Of a stretch of DNA of 64,000 nt, positions 10,790 to 23,089 are shown piece after piece. Origin of the DNA: Gracilaria vermiculophylla (lineage: Eukaryota > Rhodophyta > Florideophyceae > Gracilariales > Gracilariaceae); the NCBI GenBank assembly GCA_019155205.2, contig JAHNZQ020000308.1, forward strand, positions 2,928,886 through 2,992,885, read 5' to 3'. The position numbers and the translations under genes were made by a program. Within the stretch, counting starts at the first letter, position 1. The number at the start of each line of letters is the position of its first letter. The notes under the pieces were generated by a model. It searched no databases, was not told the origin of the DNA, and was given only the letters and a program-made list of their open reading frames with translations.

Positions 10790-12373
10790 TTAGCGACACG
10801 AAGTGCCACCGCGGTGGCGTCTGTCAAGCGGGCAACGGCGTCCTGGAGGCGAAAAAGAGATCTCCAGGGGGGAATTGATAGCGGAGCCAAAAAAAAACTC
10901 CGGTCGGGGGCCCACTCCTACTTTCCTAAACGGAAAGACCTCTGCGGAGATGCCTTTTTGCTCCAGATTGGCTTGGTATATTCTGATGAAGTTCACCGGG
11001 ATGTGTCCTGAAGATTCTTCCTTGTCATCATTTGAGGTGTACCCGTACCAGCGGACGCGGTACAGTATCCCTGGAGGGGTTTGTCCGTGAGAGACGATAT
11101 GGTCTACTGCGTACAGGATATCAACTTGAGGGGTCATGATGGCGTCTAGAGCTTCCACCAATGGTTCACCAAAAGTTGTGATGAGGTTTCCAGTATCCAG
11201 AGGCGTCGTCGCTCCTGAGGTGCGGAGATGAAGAATTTCCGCGCGTGGTCTCTAAGGTGAAGTAGCGGGCATTCCTAAAGGGCTGGGCGTCGAGATTTTC
11301 GGCACCCTATCACAAGAGACAATGTCTCGGAGCCCATTCATTTCAATGCTCAGAGTGTCCCTATGTGTATTCAGGACTTTGTAAGGTACTGAAGTGATCG
11401 GCGCCAACTTGCGCGTGACATCCCGTGGTTCGTCGAATGTCTGCCCAGGTTGGTCGCGGAAAACCTCGTCGCCGTCCTTCAGGTTAGGGCCTTCGTTCAC
11501 CTTCAGCTCGAAATACTGTTTATATATCCTCTGCGAGGCGTTGAGTCTCTCCTTTACGAGGGAGAGTGCGTCTTCATATAGCCTAAAGATGAAGCGTTTT
11601 GCTTGAGCCGCTGTTGGTACCTGTGGCTCATCCGCTGGGTGTGGCGTGGTGCGTACCGCAATGACGGCACTAGGCGGGATGCGCGAGAGCAACAGATTGA
11701 AAGGAGCGATTCCCGTGGAGTGGTGCACCTGCAGGTTGCATGCATACATGAGCAAGCCCATCTATGCGTCCCGATCTTTCGGGGGGTCCGTGAAGTAGTG
11801 TTTCAACCTTAAGGCGATGGCTCTGATAAACCTCTCCGCCTATCCGCAGGTCTGGGGGTGATAGGCAGTCATAAACAACTGCTTCATCCCCAGAATTCCG
11901 GAAATGGCACTTAATAGCTTCGCCGCGAACTGGAGCCCGTTGTTCGTAAGGAGATACAACTGTATTCCATACGGGTACGCCCAGTGATCCAGAAAGGTGT
12001 CGGCAATTACTGCTCCAGTGGTGCTCCAAAGAGGAGTGGTGCGCGTGATCTTCGAGAACCGGTCGGTGACCACTATGATAAATCGGAACCCTCGCTCCGT
12101 CTTGGGGAGAGGGCCCAAATTGTTCATGGCCACGACCTCCAAAGGTCCTGAAAACGGGAACAGAGTAAGGGGCCTCCGGTGTCTGCGGATATTCCCCCTA
12201 TCGGCGGCGCACGAGTGGCACTTTCGCCACCGTTTGGAAGACGTCACTAGCCATGTTCGGCCAATATAAATCCCTCCACCAAGTGCAATACATGCGCAAC
12301 CCAGGGCGTGCCCGGCGAGGCGAAGATAGTGGGATAGATACATCACCCTCGCCCGTATGCTCGCCAGGACCAC
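10790..12373 (-). pseudogene. Integrase and chromodomain of element A
   Basis: In element direction: zinc-binding region with SHYLRLAGH and CHSC, integrase core, linker (SQRIYKQYFELKV), then a chromodomain-like module at 11161-10790 (YAVDHIVSHG, ILYRVRWYGYTSNDD, GHIPVNFIRIY). The core aligns with the element C integrase, but two of three catalytic acids are lost: MDILGP has become MNNLGP and LTDTGPQF has become LTNNGLQF. The third block reads QTCG followed by a stop. The integrase is therefore catalytically dead. The chromodomain places the family among chromoviruses. Confidence 0.85.
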
Positions 12374-12376
12374 CTT

Positions 12377-14794
12377 CTAAAGAGCTCCGTCCGGAGGAGC
12401 GGGGCGTACTATTACACCGTCTCCGTCAACATTGAATGACCATGTTAGAATCCCTATGGTGGTGAGATAAGCCTTGCCGTACGCATCTGTACTCTGCTTT
12501 TTCAGGAACTCCGCTATGGTGATGTGGAGAACTTCTTCCTTCTCCTCAACAAGGACCATCACCTCAGGAAGCCTACTAGAACTGCCTCCAGGTTCATATA
12601 ACTCCAAGCATTCTCCATCGGATCTTTCTTTACTGTCAGCGTCCTTGATGACTAGACACGTAATTTTGTCCTCCAAAGGTGTTATATCTTCTCCTTCGCT
12701 GGAGATTCGCAACAGCGCGTCCGCTGCCTAGTGTTTTATGCCAGGGCGGTGGACGATGTCAAAGCCGAACTCTAGGAGGCGTAGTCTCCACCTCTCCAGG
12801 CGGCCGAAAGCACCCGTCAAAGACAGTATCCACTTCAATGGTGGATGGTCCGTCCTCAAGATGAAACGCGAGTCTTCCAGGTACGGGCATAAAAGCAAAA
12901 CCGCCAATAAGATGGCAAAACATTCGCGCTCCGAGGTGGAATAATTCCGTTTCGTAGGTGAGAGGCTGCGACGCCAATATCCGATAGGTTGAAGTCCACG
13001 TTCAGGTTGTTCCTGTAGGAGGGCACATCCGACCTGGTATTACAGGCGTCTGTGTCCAGCACCATTCGGCCGTTCCGCTTCGAAAGTACCGAGATTGGTG
13101 GCTCTACTAGTCTCCTTTTCAGGGTTTTAAAGGCTTCAAACTCCTCTTCCGTCAAGACAGCCAATTGCGTCGGCTTGTCCTTCTCCAAGAGGCGGTTTAA
13201 CGGCGCCACAATGCGGAAACAATTCGGGATAAACCTAGGAAATACATTACACAACCCCAGGAAGGAGCGGATCTCCGTCTGGTTTATGGGAGGATGAGCT
13301 TTCTTGATGGCTTCTTGAGATATTGTGGAAACCTGCGGGCAGCCCAGTAGCACAACGTGCCTCCAGTAATCCACCGGCAACTTGAAAAAGAAATACTTAT
13401 ACAGCTTCAAAAAGAGTCCAGCATCCTGCAGGAGTTCGAGCCGGTGCTTCACATGCATAAAGTGCTCCTCCACGCTGCAGGAGTATGTAACGACATCCTC
13501 AATATACACCAGGGCGTACTCCCATTTCACCTTTGACAAGATTATTTCCACCGCTCGTTGGAATGTAGCGAGTACATTCTTCACTCCAAATGGCCTCCTT
13601 AGGAATCTGAGAATTCCACAATGCGCGGTGAACATTATCTTATCCTTATGGGAGGCATCTATCTCCATCTGGCAGTAGCCACTGTTGGTATCCAGCGTGA
13701 ATAAAACGGACGCCTCACCTAAGGAGTCAATACATTCATCCATACGAGGAATTGGGTACAAATCGCGCACCGTCATCTCGTTGAGGCGTCTATAGTCAAT
13801 ACTAAACCTGAACGAGGTATCTATTTTCTTTATAAACACCACCAGAGAGGCACATTCGGAATTGAAGGCCTCAATAACGCCCTTGCCCAGCATCCGGTGA
13901 ACGTCATCGCCTTCGAAATCGCGCGCATGTGGTCAGGCTTTCCTCGGGAGTTGGTGTACCGGTTTCACATCAGGGCAGAGCTGAATCCGGTTAATGACCA
14001 GGCTAACCTGACCCAGACAACCAGACGACAGGACCTGATAGGCGGATATCATCTCCACTATCCTATGGCGATACTCTGCAAAATCTTCGCCAATTTGGAG
14101 CTTCTCCTGCCAGGTGGCAAGCTTCTCTTCCTCTGGAGTCTTTGATGTCGCTTCAGCCTCAATGGTGGCAATTGCATCGCGTTCCGCACAATGTTTCGTA
14201 CGAGGAAGAGGAGCCAGTCCTGCAGGGGTGGGTAGTGTCTATCCTACGACAGATCCTTTGTGGAGCTGGAACGGCGACTCCTTCAGGTTGGCAAGCACGA
14301 CCTGGAGGGTAATGTTGGGCACTACTTCCATAACGCCGTCTGCCATCATGGAGTGCTGCTTTTTCTTCAGATGTAAACTCCCCTGTCGGAATGAAAGGCC
14401 AGATGAAAAGGTCTGCAACCGAACCTCGGCATTACTCCTCGCCGGGAATTTGATTCTCTTCACCGCGCGGGGCATATTTGACTGCGTCTCCCTTGAAAGA
14501 TTACCCACGTGGCGCGCATTGCCGTCCTGTTTCAAAGATGCGTACACGATAAATACAGCGGCAGCTTCGTGAAACATTACCTTCCGCAGGCGTGGGTATA
14601 TTGCACGCACATACAGATCCGCAAAGTAAGTACCCAATATGCATTGTGCTGCCCAATTGGTTCCCACCAGATACCATATCTTCATTTGTAAGGATCCCAG
14701 CCTGTGAAAGAACTATAATATTTCGATGACGTTCGATGCTAGACACCACACATCGCACCACGTAGGGAGCTTGCCAGTCCTCAACGAGCCAAAA
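12377..14794 (-). pseudogene. Protease C-terminus, reverse transcriptase and RNase H of element A
   Basis: From the junction with element N inward: end of the retropepsin (GSLRTGKLP, CILGTYFAD), a linker (YPRLRKVMFHEAA, SGLSFRQGSLHLK), then RT with DYRRLNEMTVRDLYPIPRMD, LDTNSGYCQMEID, FGVKNVLATF and the catalytic box VYIEDVV (YxDD changed to YIED). The connection region (LGLCNVFPRFIPN, LNRLLEKDKPTQL) and RNase H (LDTDAC, RPGIKH-like) follow with several stops and frameshifts. Homologous throughout to 46081-48460 in element C. Confidence 0.88.
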
Positions 14795-15136
14795 CGTAGT
14801 GCCCTGAGCTAATTTGCGCAACACATGAGCAAAGGACAATTATCATATGTGACTCAAGTGCGACCCACGAAACGGACTACATTAGGTCAATCACTATGGA
14901 GCCTACCGCGCCGTTCTGTCCTCCAGGACAGCGCACGACGTCCGGCGGCAGCCGCCGCCGGTGAGGCTCTGGCAGCAGCCGGCACGGCAGCAGCCCGCCG
15001 CTACAGTAGTATAAATAGTCCGTCTGGTCTCTCGCTCCGATAAACTCCGGGGCATCGATGATCCTCTGTCGATCAACCCTCTGGCATTTCGGTCAATCTC
15101 AGTCTCTCTGACTCCCTGATCCAGAAGCTCGTCACA
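14795..15136 (+). repeat. 5' LTR of element N
   Basis: It is homologous to 20586-20939. Both contain a GC-rich (GCAGCCGCCGCCGG) block, a TATA box (TATAAATAG at 15010-15018, TATAAATA at 20813-20820) and the downstream block CGATAAACTCCGGGGCATC. The left terminus has decayed from TG to CG; the right end is TCACA. Confidence 0.88.
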
Positions 15137-15448
15137 GTGATGACTGACTGCCGCCTATGGGGAACGGAGTGGCGGTCAACCGTGGCATCCTACAAGACCC
15201 TCCGGGTGGAATGAACGTGCACTCAACCGTAACGCCCGGTACGGCCCATCGGTTGGAACTAGCGTGATAATGACGTCAAAGTACGTCACTTGGGCGGAAC
15301 CATCGTTTATCAAGTCCATTGGGTCTATCGAAGATCTACCTTGGAAGACGACCCAGCCCCCACGGCTACATTGGGCCGAGCACTTTGTCCAAAGGACGTA
15401 CGGCCAAGCGAATGTCCTCGTCAGTGAACTATCCGATACTGACGCAGC

Positions 15449-16318
15449 TTGAGCCTGAAACACTCCGCGTCTTCCTTCCGTTGCTACGAAGCGTACGTCC
15501 GTGGGATGAAGGCTCGCGCAGCACAGCTGGCAGTCGAGAAATCCTCCACTGCGGAGCCCGGCCACCCTGTTGGCCTCTTTTTTTGCGCCAAAGTCGACCA
15601 GTTCGAATTCACAGTGGACTGTGGTTTGATCCCGAATTGCGCGTCGGTCGAGGCCATCTCGGACGAGTCCCTGCAGTCTTTTCTGGACTTTGAAGCCCAG
15701 GTGTCGCAGACCACCGTCACAGACTGCGACCTGGCCACGTTTGTCGAGTCCGTCCTGCACACGGACATGACTTTCAAGTCCGCTATGAGCCCGATGAAGC
15801 CCCTGTTAATGGAATACAAGTCTCTCCTCCGGACCAAACGCCTCAAGTGAATTACTGAAGAAGATCCGAAGGCCCCTATCGGTCACGTCCTCTCCGCCAT
15901 CCGTTCCGCGCAAGTGCGAACGCGTTTATAACAAGAGCTCGGCTTTTCGCATATCGAAGTCAAGGGAAACTTCTAGGGCTCACGACGCACGCCATCGTGG
16001 TGTGAAAGGCCTTCGAGAAAGTAGATAACGGCCCCACACGGTTAAGCAAGTCCGACAGCAAGGGCGAAAAGACCAAGAAGGACACCGCCGGCAGCAGCCG
16101 CGTTGGCGGGTCGTCCAGCCAGGCTAGCACCAGGAAAGACCACAGGCTGGCAAAAGCGCGAAGAGGCCCCCGCCGTCTCTGTGTCCCCTGCCCAAGTGCA
16201 AAGTTAAAACCAAGGCCCACTGGTTCGCCGACTGCTCGGACTATTCGGACGACGAGAAGTGGCTGCACAGGGAGGAGCTTGCCGCCGTGAAGGCCCACGA
16301 CGGTTCGTCTAAGTCCAC
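15449..16318 (+). pseudogene. Gag relic of element N with CCHC-like knuckle
   Basis: An open frame of 133 codons (15449-15850) aligns by position with Gag (Phe-rich central helix, ESVLHTDMTFKSAMSPM). It is followed in broken frames by a Lys/Arg-rich segment and a knuckle at 16182-16235 reading CPLPKCKVKTKAHWFADC, spacing C-X4-C-X6-H-X4-C, wider than the usual C-X2-C-X4-H-X4-C. An acidic tail (SDYSDDEKW) ends it. Stops at several points make it non-functional. Confidence 0.65.
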
Positions 16319-16319
16319 C

Positions 16320-18889
16320 TAGTCATAGTCCGCGTCCACGTTGGTCAGCCGTCTCCAACAGCCGGCGAACGAGGACGCTAAGGACGACGCCAAAACTCCG
16401 TCATGCCGCATGACCGTCAAAGACCTGCGCGCGAGCCTTGACATTATCGGGCGCTGCGACGATGATACCAATGAGACCCTCGCATCCAAAGAGCTAGACG
16501 AGATGGCCGCACTCAAGCGCATTGGAAAGCTTGAGGCTATCGTGACAGTCCACCTCAAGTTCGCCCTCACGAAGAGAGGTGAAGTGGCACTGTTCCCCTT
16601 CTCTCGTGCATAGACGGTACCAAACACCGTCCTCCATCTGCCTGCTGGACGGATAGCGCTCAAGAACATCACTTTTCCCGTCGCAAATGAAGACGGCGCC
16701 ATGACATGTGAGGACCTGCTACTTTACCTACCAGTCTTTCAGTACCTGCCTGTGAACATGTAGACCCTGCTCGAGGCGAACATTTCCTCGCTTCACGGGA
16801 CCCATTGAAGCCTCCCCGACCAAGCACCGTCAAAGATTGGCACATTTCAGTGGCTTATAACCACGCGCCTCAACAGGCAATACAACGACGACACACGCCC
16901 CACGATCAATCGTCCAAGGGTCAACCACCACAATTTCAACTCCGAGGAAGACCCATTCCCGGACCTGACGCTGATGGACCCCATCGACGAAAACCAACAA
17001 AACGACATCTACAAGGCCGTTGCGGACATCGGAATTAAGGCCAAGTAGAACGGCCTAGTGGACACCTACAAGTCTAACCTCAACGGCATCCTGCGCGACC
17101 ACATGTACATCTTCCATACGTCGTTCTCCGCAAATGCAACTGCCAGACTCCCGCCGTTCAAGATCGAGCTGAGGCCAGACGGTAAGCCAGTCAAGGTCCT
17201 ACTGCGCAAGTACTCCAAAGATCATAAAACGCTCATGCGCAAATGTGTTGAAGACCTCGTGGCCTACTGCATGGCGTACTCCAACCAGACCTTCAAATGG
17301 GTATGTGCGGCGCTGCTCGTCCCGAATCCTGGCGCGCTGTACCGCCTCACCGTGGACCTACAGCCGGTCAACATCTTCACGGTTCGGCACCCCTTCTCAA
17401 TGCCAAACCTCGAGAACGAAATCTTTAGCCTGTCGGACCCCGTGTACTTTGAGAATTTCAAAATGTCCAACGGGTATTGGCAGCCGTTGCTCGCTGTGCT
17501 GCCGCAAGAGCACCAGTCCTCTATCATACCAGACGGCATCTTCATATCGACGATGGGTCTCGCACGTAACGACCAGTGTTCGTAATCATTTATAGTCGTC
17601 CCTGGCGGGCATTATCCCGGAAGAGCCGCTGGCCAACATCCTCATCTTACCGGACGAAATCCTCCTTCAAGCCCCTACCGTCGAGAAGTTGCTAGCGTCC
17701 GTCCAATCTTTTTCCGAGTCTTGCGCCAAGTACAGCATCACGCTGCACCAGGTTAAGTGCATCTTCCTCACCAAGGATGTCCGCTGGTGTGATTGCGTCA
17801 AATCCGCCGACGAGATCCGCTACGACCCACATGGAAGCAACTTCCTGCTGTCTATGAAGCTGCACACCACGGGGGCACAACTGCAGTGATTTATCTTCGC
17901 CCTCCAGTAGAACAAGCAGACGATCCCCAATTTCACCGAGTTGGTGGCCCCGCTGCACGAGTTCATGGAGCGTGTCTACGGCCTCACCAACTAGCCGACA
18001 AAGCGCACCGTGAGCCGTGTCCTGTTTTTCTCCTGCGGCTGGGGCATGACCGAGCTGGACGCGTTCGAAGTCTGCATGAAAGCGCTGGCCAACCAGATCA
18101 CGTTCGCGCATCGAGACACTACGCAACATCTCTGCGCGTACAGTCCGATTTAGCCTGTGCTAATATCATCAACCCAGCGCCCATGTCGGACGTCACGGCC
18201 CCTCACAGGGAGCAGTGCCATGCGTCTCAGTCGTTCCTGTCGGGCAGCTTCGAAAAGAAGCAGTTCGGCTGGTCCGTGCTGGATAAAGAGGCTTTTGCGG
18301 TTATGAACACTCTCGACCGCATGCACTGGCTCATCGCCACACCTTCACTTTGGGACCTCTAGACGGAGCACAATAACCTCATCTTCCTCTTTGACGCCTT
18401 TGCCTTCGTCAGTAACATTTCTCAGTCTTTGCTCTGTTAAGTCCTTCATTAGGCTGTGAAGATGAGCGTGTACAGCTATACTTGCCACCACATCAAGGGC
18501 GAAGAGAACGTCTGGACAGATCTCCTGGCCCGTTGGTCCACTGTGCGGGCCCGTGTGCGATGCGTCGTGCGCATCCTGGAGCTCCCCTCGTCGTGCAACG
18601 ATGACTTCGAGTGGCTTACCTCGTCGTGCGACGAGCACTTTGAGTGGCTTACCTCGTCGTGCAACAAAGACTTCGAGTGGCCTACATCGATGGCAATCGC
18701 TTCCATCCATGGGGACAACGCATCTGCCCGACAGAATGACCTGGTCCGCAACGACGTCATCTAGACCTACCCGGACGGCAAGATCTGGGTCCTCGAGGAC
18801 GCCTCCGATTAGCAACTGTGACTGTAAATCGTCGCACACACTGGCCCTGCTGTTCATGGTGATCGCGACGCAATGGAGTGCGCCCTTAG
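16320..18889 (+). pseudogene. Protease, reverse transcriptase and RNase H relic of element N
   Basis: 16341-16613 retains a protease-like stretch (LDIIGRCDDD in place of LDSGAD). RT runs from about 17140: ELRPDGKPVKVLLRKY, KWVCAALLVPNPGALYRLTVDL, FKMSNGYWQPL, QSSIIPDGIF. The catalytic box at 17647-17658 reads LPDE instead of the family YxDD type. RNase H/connection follows (VKCIFLTKDVRWC, FTELVAPLHEFMERV, GWSVLDKEAFAVM), then HIKGEENVWTDLLARW, the canonical end of RNase H in this lineage. Numerous stops and frameshifts are present. Confidence 0.82.
18588..18686 (+). repeat. In-frame 33-bp tandem triplication in element N pol
   Basis: Three adjacent 33-bp units encode SSCNDDFEWLT, SSCDEHFEWLT and SSCNKDFEWPT. 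The pattern is just after the RNase H domain, in the RNase H-integrase linker, where the lineage normally has one such WP-type motif. Confidence 0.85.
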
Positions 18890-20560
18890 CTCCAAGTACA
18901 GCAGGTCGACCATGATGGACGACGTCTGGATCTTTCTGCGTGCATGCATTCACTTTCTATCTACCCTTGAAGGGGAGATGATACCACTCCCATTGTGGCC
19001 AGCAGTGCACGGGACGAAGCCTAACGATCTCGTGCTGGTTAATGGAGGTCAGCGGGGCAAAGGGAAAGTTGAGGGGATGCAAAAGGAAGTTCGCCAGCTC
19101 TGGCTTGGATCTACTTGGAGGTGCCTCGAGGCTACCTTATATAGTGGAAAACGTGCGCCAACTCGATCCGAGTGGAATGTACACTACAATTCAGGGACAA
19201 TCAAGACTACCAATCATATTAAAGCAATTCATAAGTGTCTTACCCACAATGTTACCCACAATTCAATATGGCTGACAACAACAAAGCACAACAAGGCACA
19301 AGTGATGCACAACAAGGCAAAACCTTTACGTACACTCATGAGAGCATGACAGTGCACAAGTTCACGGATCCCGGGTTCACCATAATCCGGTTCCATACAC
19401 AAGGAGCCATATGTGTCAGGAACAGCAATACGCTGCGACAGCAGGGACAGTAGCTCATTCCTTCTAACACTGGTCGACAAAATCGACCTCAAGCCCAGCA
19501 ACAGCGGCTACAAGTACATCTTGATGCTGCGCGAAGACCATTCGGACTACAAATGGTTCCTCTGCTTTCCGAAAATGGACGGAGAGAACGCCGCTCATGC
19601 CATCATCGACTGGTGTGCAGCGAACGGCGTGCCCGCTGGCCTGATTTCCGATTTTCCGACGCATTTCAAGTACGAAACAGTTCGTCTTGAATGCAGAGGT
19701 CTAAGGACACCGCCGCACTTCTCCCTGTCCCATTATCCGTGGACAAACGGTGCTGTGCAACGCCTAGGCCGCGAGCCCCCTCTTGTCTTACGGTTACTCA
19801 TCTCGGAGTTTCAGATGGATCACAAGGAATGGCCCGGTCCCATCCACATTGTCTAGTCGGTCCTCAACACTTCTGCCTCCCCACACATGGGCAAAATCTG
19901 TCCAAGTACGGCCTTCATGGGTTGAGACCCCGCCCCACCGGTATTCACGTTCCTTCGCTCCGCCACGGACACACCAGTCTCCGTCACTGAGTCTCAGTGC
20001 GAGTCTGCATTGAACATTGAGGCGCCGGTGAAACTGTGCGCAGACCGAAACCCACGCGTACAGTCGGACGTGGCCAAGCCCTGGGCGCAGGAGCAAGCCG
20101 CAACGTCCAAAGAGCAGTTGCCGAACTCCACTGGTGACGACTCTGTCCTTGTGGCCCGCTCAGACTTTCACACTGGTGAAAAGCTCTGTCTCCGCTAGCG
20201 CAATCCACGTCAAGTCCGCCAGGCCCTCAGCGACTACGTTTACCAAGTCGAATACCTTTCAAATGGCCAATTGGACTACATTCTGCATCTGGACTCAAGC
20301 TCTTTCGAGACAGCAAGATCGACAAAGTTGCGATCATTTTGCATATCTTGCAGTTCAAAACGGGCATACTCGTCTTTCTACTACTCGGTCTCAAAGATTG
20401 CCACAATATTCTTCACATATGCATCCGCTAGGAGGAAATCGGCGAAGCCGAAAACACCCTGGAGCCCATTGCTCGCGTCTGCGAAGACGTCCTGCACCTC
20501 TTCGACAAGCTGCTCAAGCACGTGTTCACTCCGATCGACCCCGCCACTCGGGCTCATGAC
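18890..20560 (+). pseudogene. Integrase and C-terminal chromodomain relic of element N, split by a solo LTR
   Basis: Joining across the solo LTR (one ACCAG/CTGGT copy removed) restores HGTKPNDLVLVDKIDLKP. Core blocks: LMLREDHSDYKWFL, LISDFPTHFK (second Asp kept), PWTNGAVQRLGRE (expected catalytic Glu is Gln). The tail has SVLNTSASPHMG, then DDSVLVARSDFHTGEKLCLR and LSDYVYQVEYLSNGQLD, and in another frame EEIGEAENTLEPIARVCEDV, a chromodomain-like end typical of this lineage. Confidence 0.82.
19040..19469 (-). mobile_element. Solo LTR of family 3 (430 bp), in element N
   Basis: In minus orientation it runs TGTTAGAAGG...CTCCATTA and is flanked by a perfect 5-bp duplication (CTGGT at 19035-19039 and 19470-19474 on the plus strand). 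It is homologous to the 563-bp copies at 25637-26199 and 57624-58186, sharing GGATCCGTGAACTTGTGC-like, ACTATATAAGG TATA and CACCTCCAAGTAGATCC blocks, but shorter and more diverged, so older. Confidence 0.9.
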
Positions 20561-20585
20561 GATGTCGACCAATGAAAGAGGTAAT

Positions 20586-20939
20586 TGTAGCGTGCTGCGC
20601 TAATTGAACAACATATGTATGAACAACATATATAATGGACATTTACGATATGTGACTCAAGTGCGACCCACGAAGCAGAATACATTCGTTCAACCACTAT
20701 GGAGTCTACCACGCCGTTCTATCCTCCAGGATAGCGCGCGACTTCTAGCGGCAGCCGCCGCCGGCGAGGCCATTGCAGAAGCCGGCATGGCAGCAGCCCG
20801 CCGCTACAGTAGTATAAATAGTCCGTCTGGTCTCTCGCCCCGATAAACTCCGGGGCATCGATGATCCTCTATCGATCAACCCTCTGGCCCTTCGGTCAAT
20901 CTCATCTTCTCTGAATCCCTCATTTCGAGGCACGTAACA
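20586..20939 (+). repeat. 3' LTR of element N with adjacent polypurine tract
   Basis: The LTR starts TGTAGCGTGCTGCG and ends CACGTAACA. A purine run GAAAGAGG just upstream (about 20574-20581) is in place for the polypurine tract. It carries the same GC-rich block and TATA box as the 5' copy. Confidence 0.88.
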
Positions 20940-20944
20940 CGAGA

Positions 20945-23089
20945 GCAGATCGCGGGAGCCCATCGGCACATACCAGATTGGGGCCAGCTCTGGTGTCGAG
21001 GATAGCGCGCACCGTTATAGAGGTGAGCGGGAACAACCTAAAGAGGCAAAAAGCTTGTATTTCTTATGGTGGAGCCGGCAAACAAAGTCCTCAAAGGCGT
21101 CAAATGGGTCCAAAAAGATTAGTGGGCGCGCCGATTTTGCGCCGACCATGCAGACGGCGTCTCCCTCTTTCCTAAAGGCGACCTCGTTGGGGCCAAGGCT
21201 CGATAGTGAGGAACCACGTAGTGCTTCTACGCGTGACCCTAAGGGCTTTCCCGGTTGGAAGTGATCTGAGTTCCAGTAGGGGGCGGCTGCTGCGGTTGGG
21301 CATTTGGATGCAACGTGTTCATTTGAGGTGTAGCCGGTTTGAATGCTGATCTCTGCGCTGACGGCGCAAGTGCCAGTGGAACAGGCAGCACCCCAACGGA
21401 AATGCGGTAGCCGTAGTTTCCCAGAGGGGAGCGGATATCGTGATAGACGTTTTGAAAAACTCCGCTCTCCGTTGCTGTGTCCTTCAGGTTCTGGAAGTGC
21501 TTCTCCTCTTCCTGCAGTATGGCGGCCGTCATTGCCGGGGTGATAGTTGTCCAGTGTACAGGCTCTCGAGGCAAGCAATTCCTGCAAGACCGTAGGTGGC
21601 CTCGAGCATTCGCGAATCAGAAACTTTCGCAAGATACTGCCGAAGCGTATGAGGTAGAAGGCGATGGCGTCCGCGTCCCAGGCAGTGTTCTCTAAGATAA
21701 GATTTATGTGAGAGCAAGGGCTTCTTGATATCTCTCGAGCGTGAGCTCTTCGAGCTCCCCTGAGGTACTGGAGTCCCACGTCAGGGCGGATTCCCAACGG
21801 TTCCAAAAGGCTGTCGGTTTTTCCTGAAATGAAGCGTGTCTGCGGCGAGCGGCACGGTGTGTATCACGATAGGATTCAACGAAACGTGGAACATTTGTAT
21901 ACGTGGTCTTCGAGTGCGTTGTCAAATGAATCCGTACCCTGGCGCCGGTTGAGGGAGGGAGTCCCTCACCAAACAACGATTTCAACCACCGTTCGGAATA
22001 CATTTTCTCGCACTGTAAGGGCTTCTCCTACAGCTTCTGTGAAAACTTGCTTTCGTTCATTCCCGGATTCTACCTATAGGAGGTGGCTTTAGCGTCAGAA
22101 TCATCTTTCAACTCGTCCGTTGCATATAATTTTAGGAGGAGGTTCAGCACCTCTTGGTACGTCATCATGTTCTTTGTTCCAAGATCATCCACAATGGTGC
22201 TCTCTTCCGCGAGGCGCGGCTGCACCAGCGAGTGCGCTTGACTTCTGAGGTTGGACTGAAAGCACCATATGGCGGCACCTTCATGGACACCGTCAGTATT
22301 ACACGCCGAACGGAAGCGTTGGAATAAATCAACACTGAGATGGGGTCTCCACCGAAGAAGGAGTGTTTCTTCATCTGAATAGCCATGCCGCGCTGGATCT
22401 CTTTAAGTCGTTGAGCTGCGGACGTGTCGTAAAGAGTGGAGCAATCATTTAACCTGTAGATGTCATAATCCACCACTTTGGCGATCAGGTCATTAACTGG
22501 GGCGACCTCGATGACCCTTCTGCTTTTCCCCTTAAGATTTATGATGTCCTCCGACCTCGAGCAGTTTACGGACTAAGAGTCTGAGCTTCTCTCTGAGTAG
22601 ATGTTTCGCTTTCTGCATGTCTCCCTCCGTTTCTTTCGGCGTCTTTTCTTTATTTTGTATAGGTGCCTGACTATACCCCACCATTGCGATTCACCCGGAG
22701 AGTTTCTTGTCTTTCTTTCCTTGGGTAAAATACTTCGCGACCGGTATCCTGTCCTCCTCTGTGAGTCCACAGGTCCAGACGATTCACAGCGGTATTCCTG
22801 AGGTGCTCCCGTTTCCTTACGGCAGTATCCTTTTCTCGTCTGGCGTTGGAGGTGGCAGTTTTCTGTCCTTCTCTGCCTGGAATCACCCTAAGCGTTGATT
22901 AAGGGAACCTCTCCTGTACGAAAGAATGACTTTGCAATGCCACTGAAGAGAGCATCTGCTCGGTTTAAGAACGAGCCTCCGCACAGATAACACCTGAGAT
23001 CACCCCTAGGAGGAGTATTGAATCTAGCAAGGCATCCAGATCACGGTAAGCACTCTCCGTTGCGATTTCCTCCGCAATAGAGTGGCAGC
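20945..23089 (-). pseudogene. Gag and protease N-terminus of element A
   Basis: From the 5' LTR inward, frames open in mid-gag with EEIATESAYRDLDALLDS, homologous to residues about 145-165 of the 484-aa element C Gag, so the leader, primer site and first third of gag are missing. Then come the Arg-rich linker (TNSERSS-like), the capsid-like region in broken frames, a knuckle-like tail region, and the retropepsin start FDAFEDFVCRLHHKKYKLF with the DTRAGPNL-type active site, cut by element N. Many stops. Confidence 0.8.

Larger units (their letters stand above)
14795..20939 (+). mobile_element. Ty3/gypsy element N (oomycete-type pol), nested in the element A protease gene
   Basis: The 6145-bp element is bounded by direct LTRs of 342 and 354 bp. 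Flanks are CAAAA (14790-14794) and CGAGA (20940-20944). The uninterrupted paralogue in element C reads CAAGA at this spot, so both flanks are one change from an ancestral CAAGA duplication. Gag, protease, RT, RNase H, integrase and a C-terminal chromodomain-like region lie in that order on the plus strand, all decayed. Block spelling in RT, RNase H and integrase is that of a Ty3/gypsy lineage well known in oomycetes (established knowledge). A solo LTR interrupts the integrase. Confidence 0.9.

Noticed and set aside
10790..11090. Plus-strand frames over the element A chromodomain as a separate gene
   Set aside because: They are mirror images of the integrase-chromodomain coding strand. The true antisense ORF seems to end before or within this stretch, and an in-frame TAG is shared by copies A and B.
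14825..15043. Small Ala-rich frame in the element N LTR as a gene
   Set aside because: It falls entirely in the LTR GC-rich promoter block and recurs in the other LTR at 20604-20846; composition explains it.
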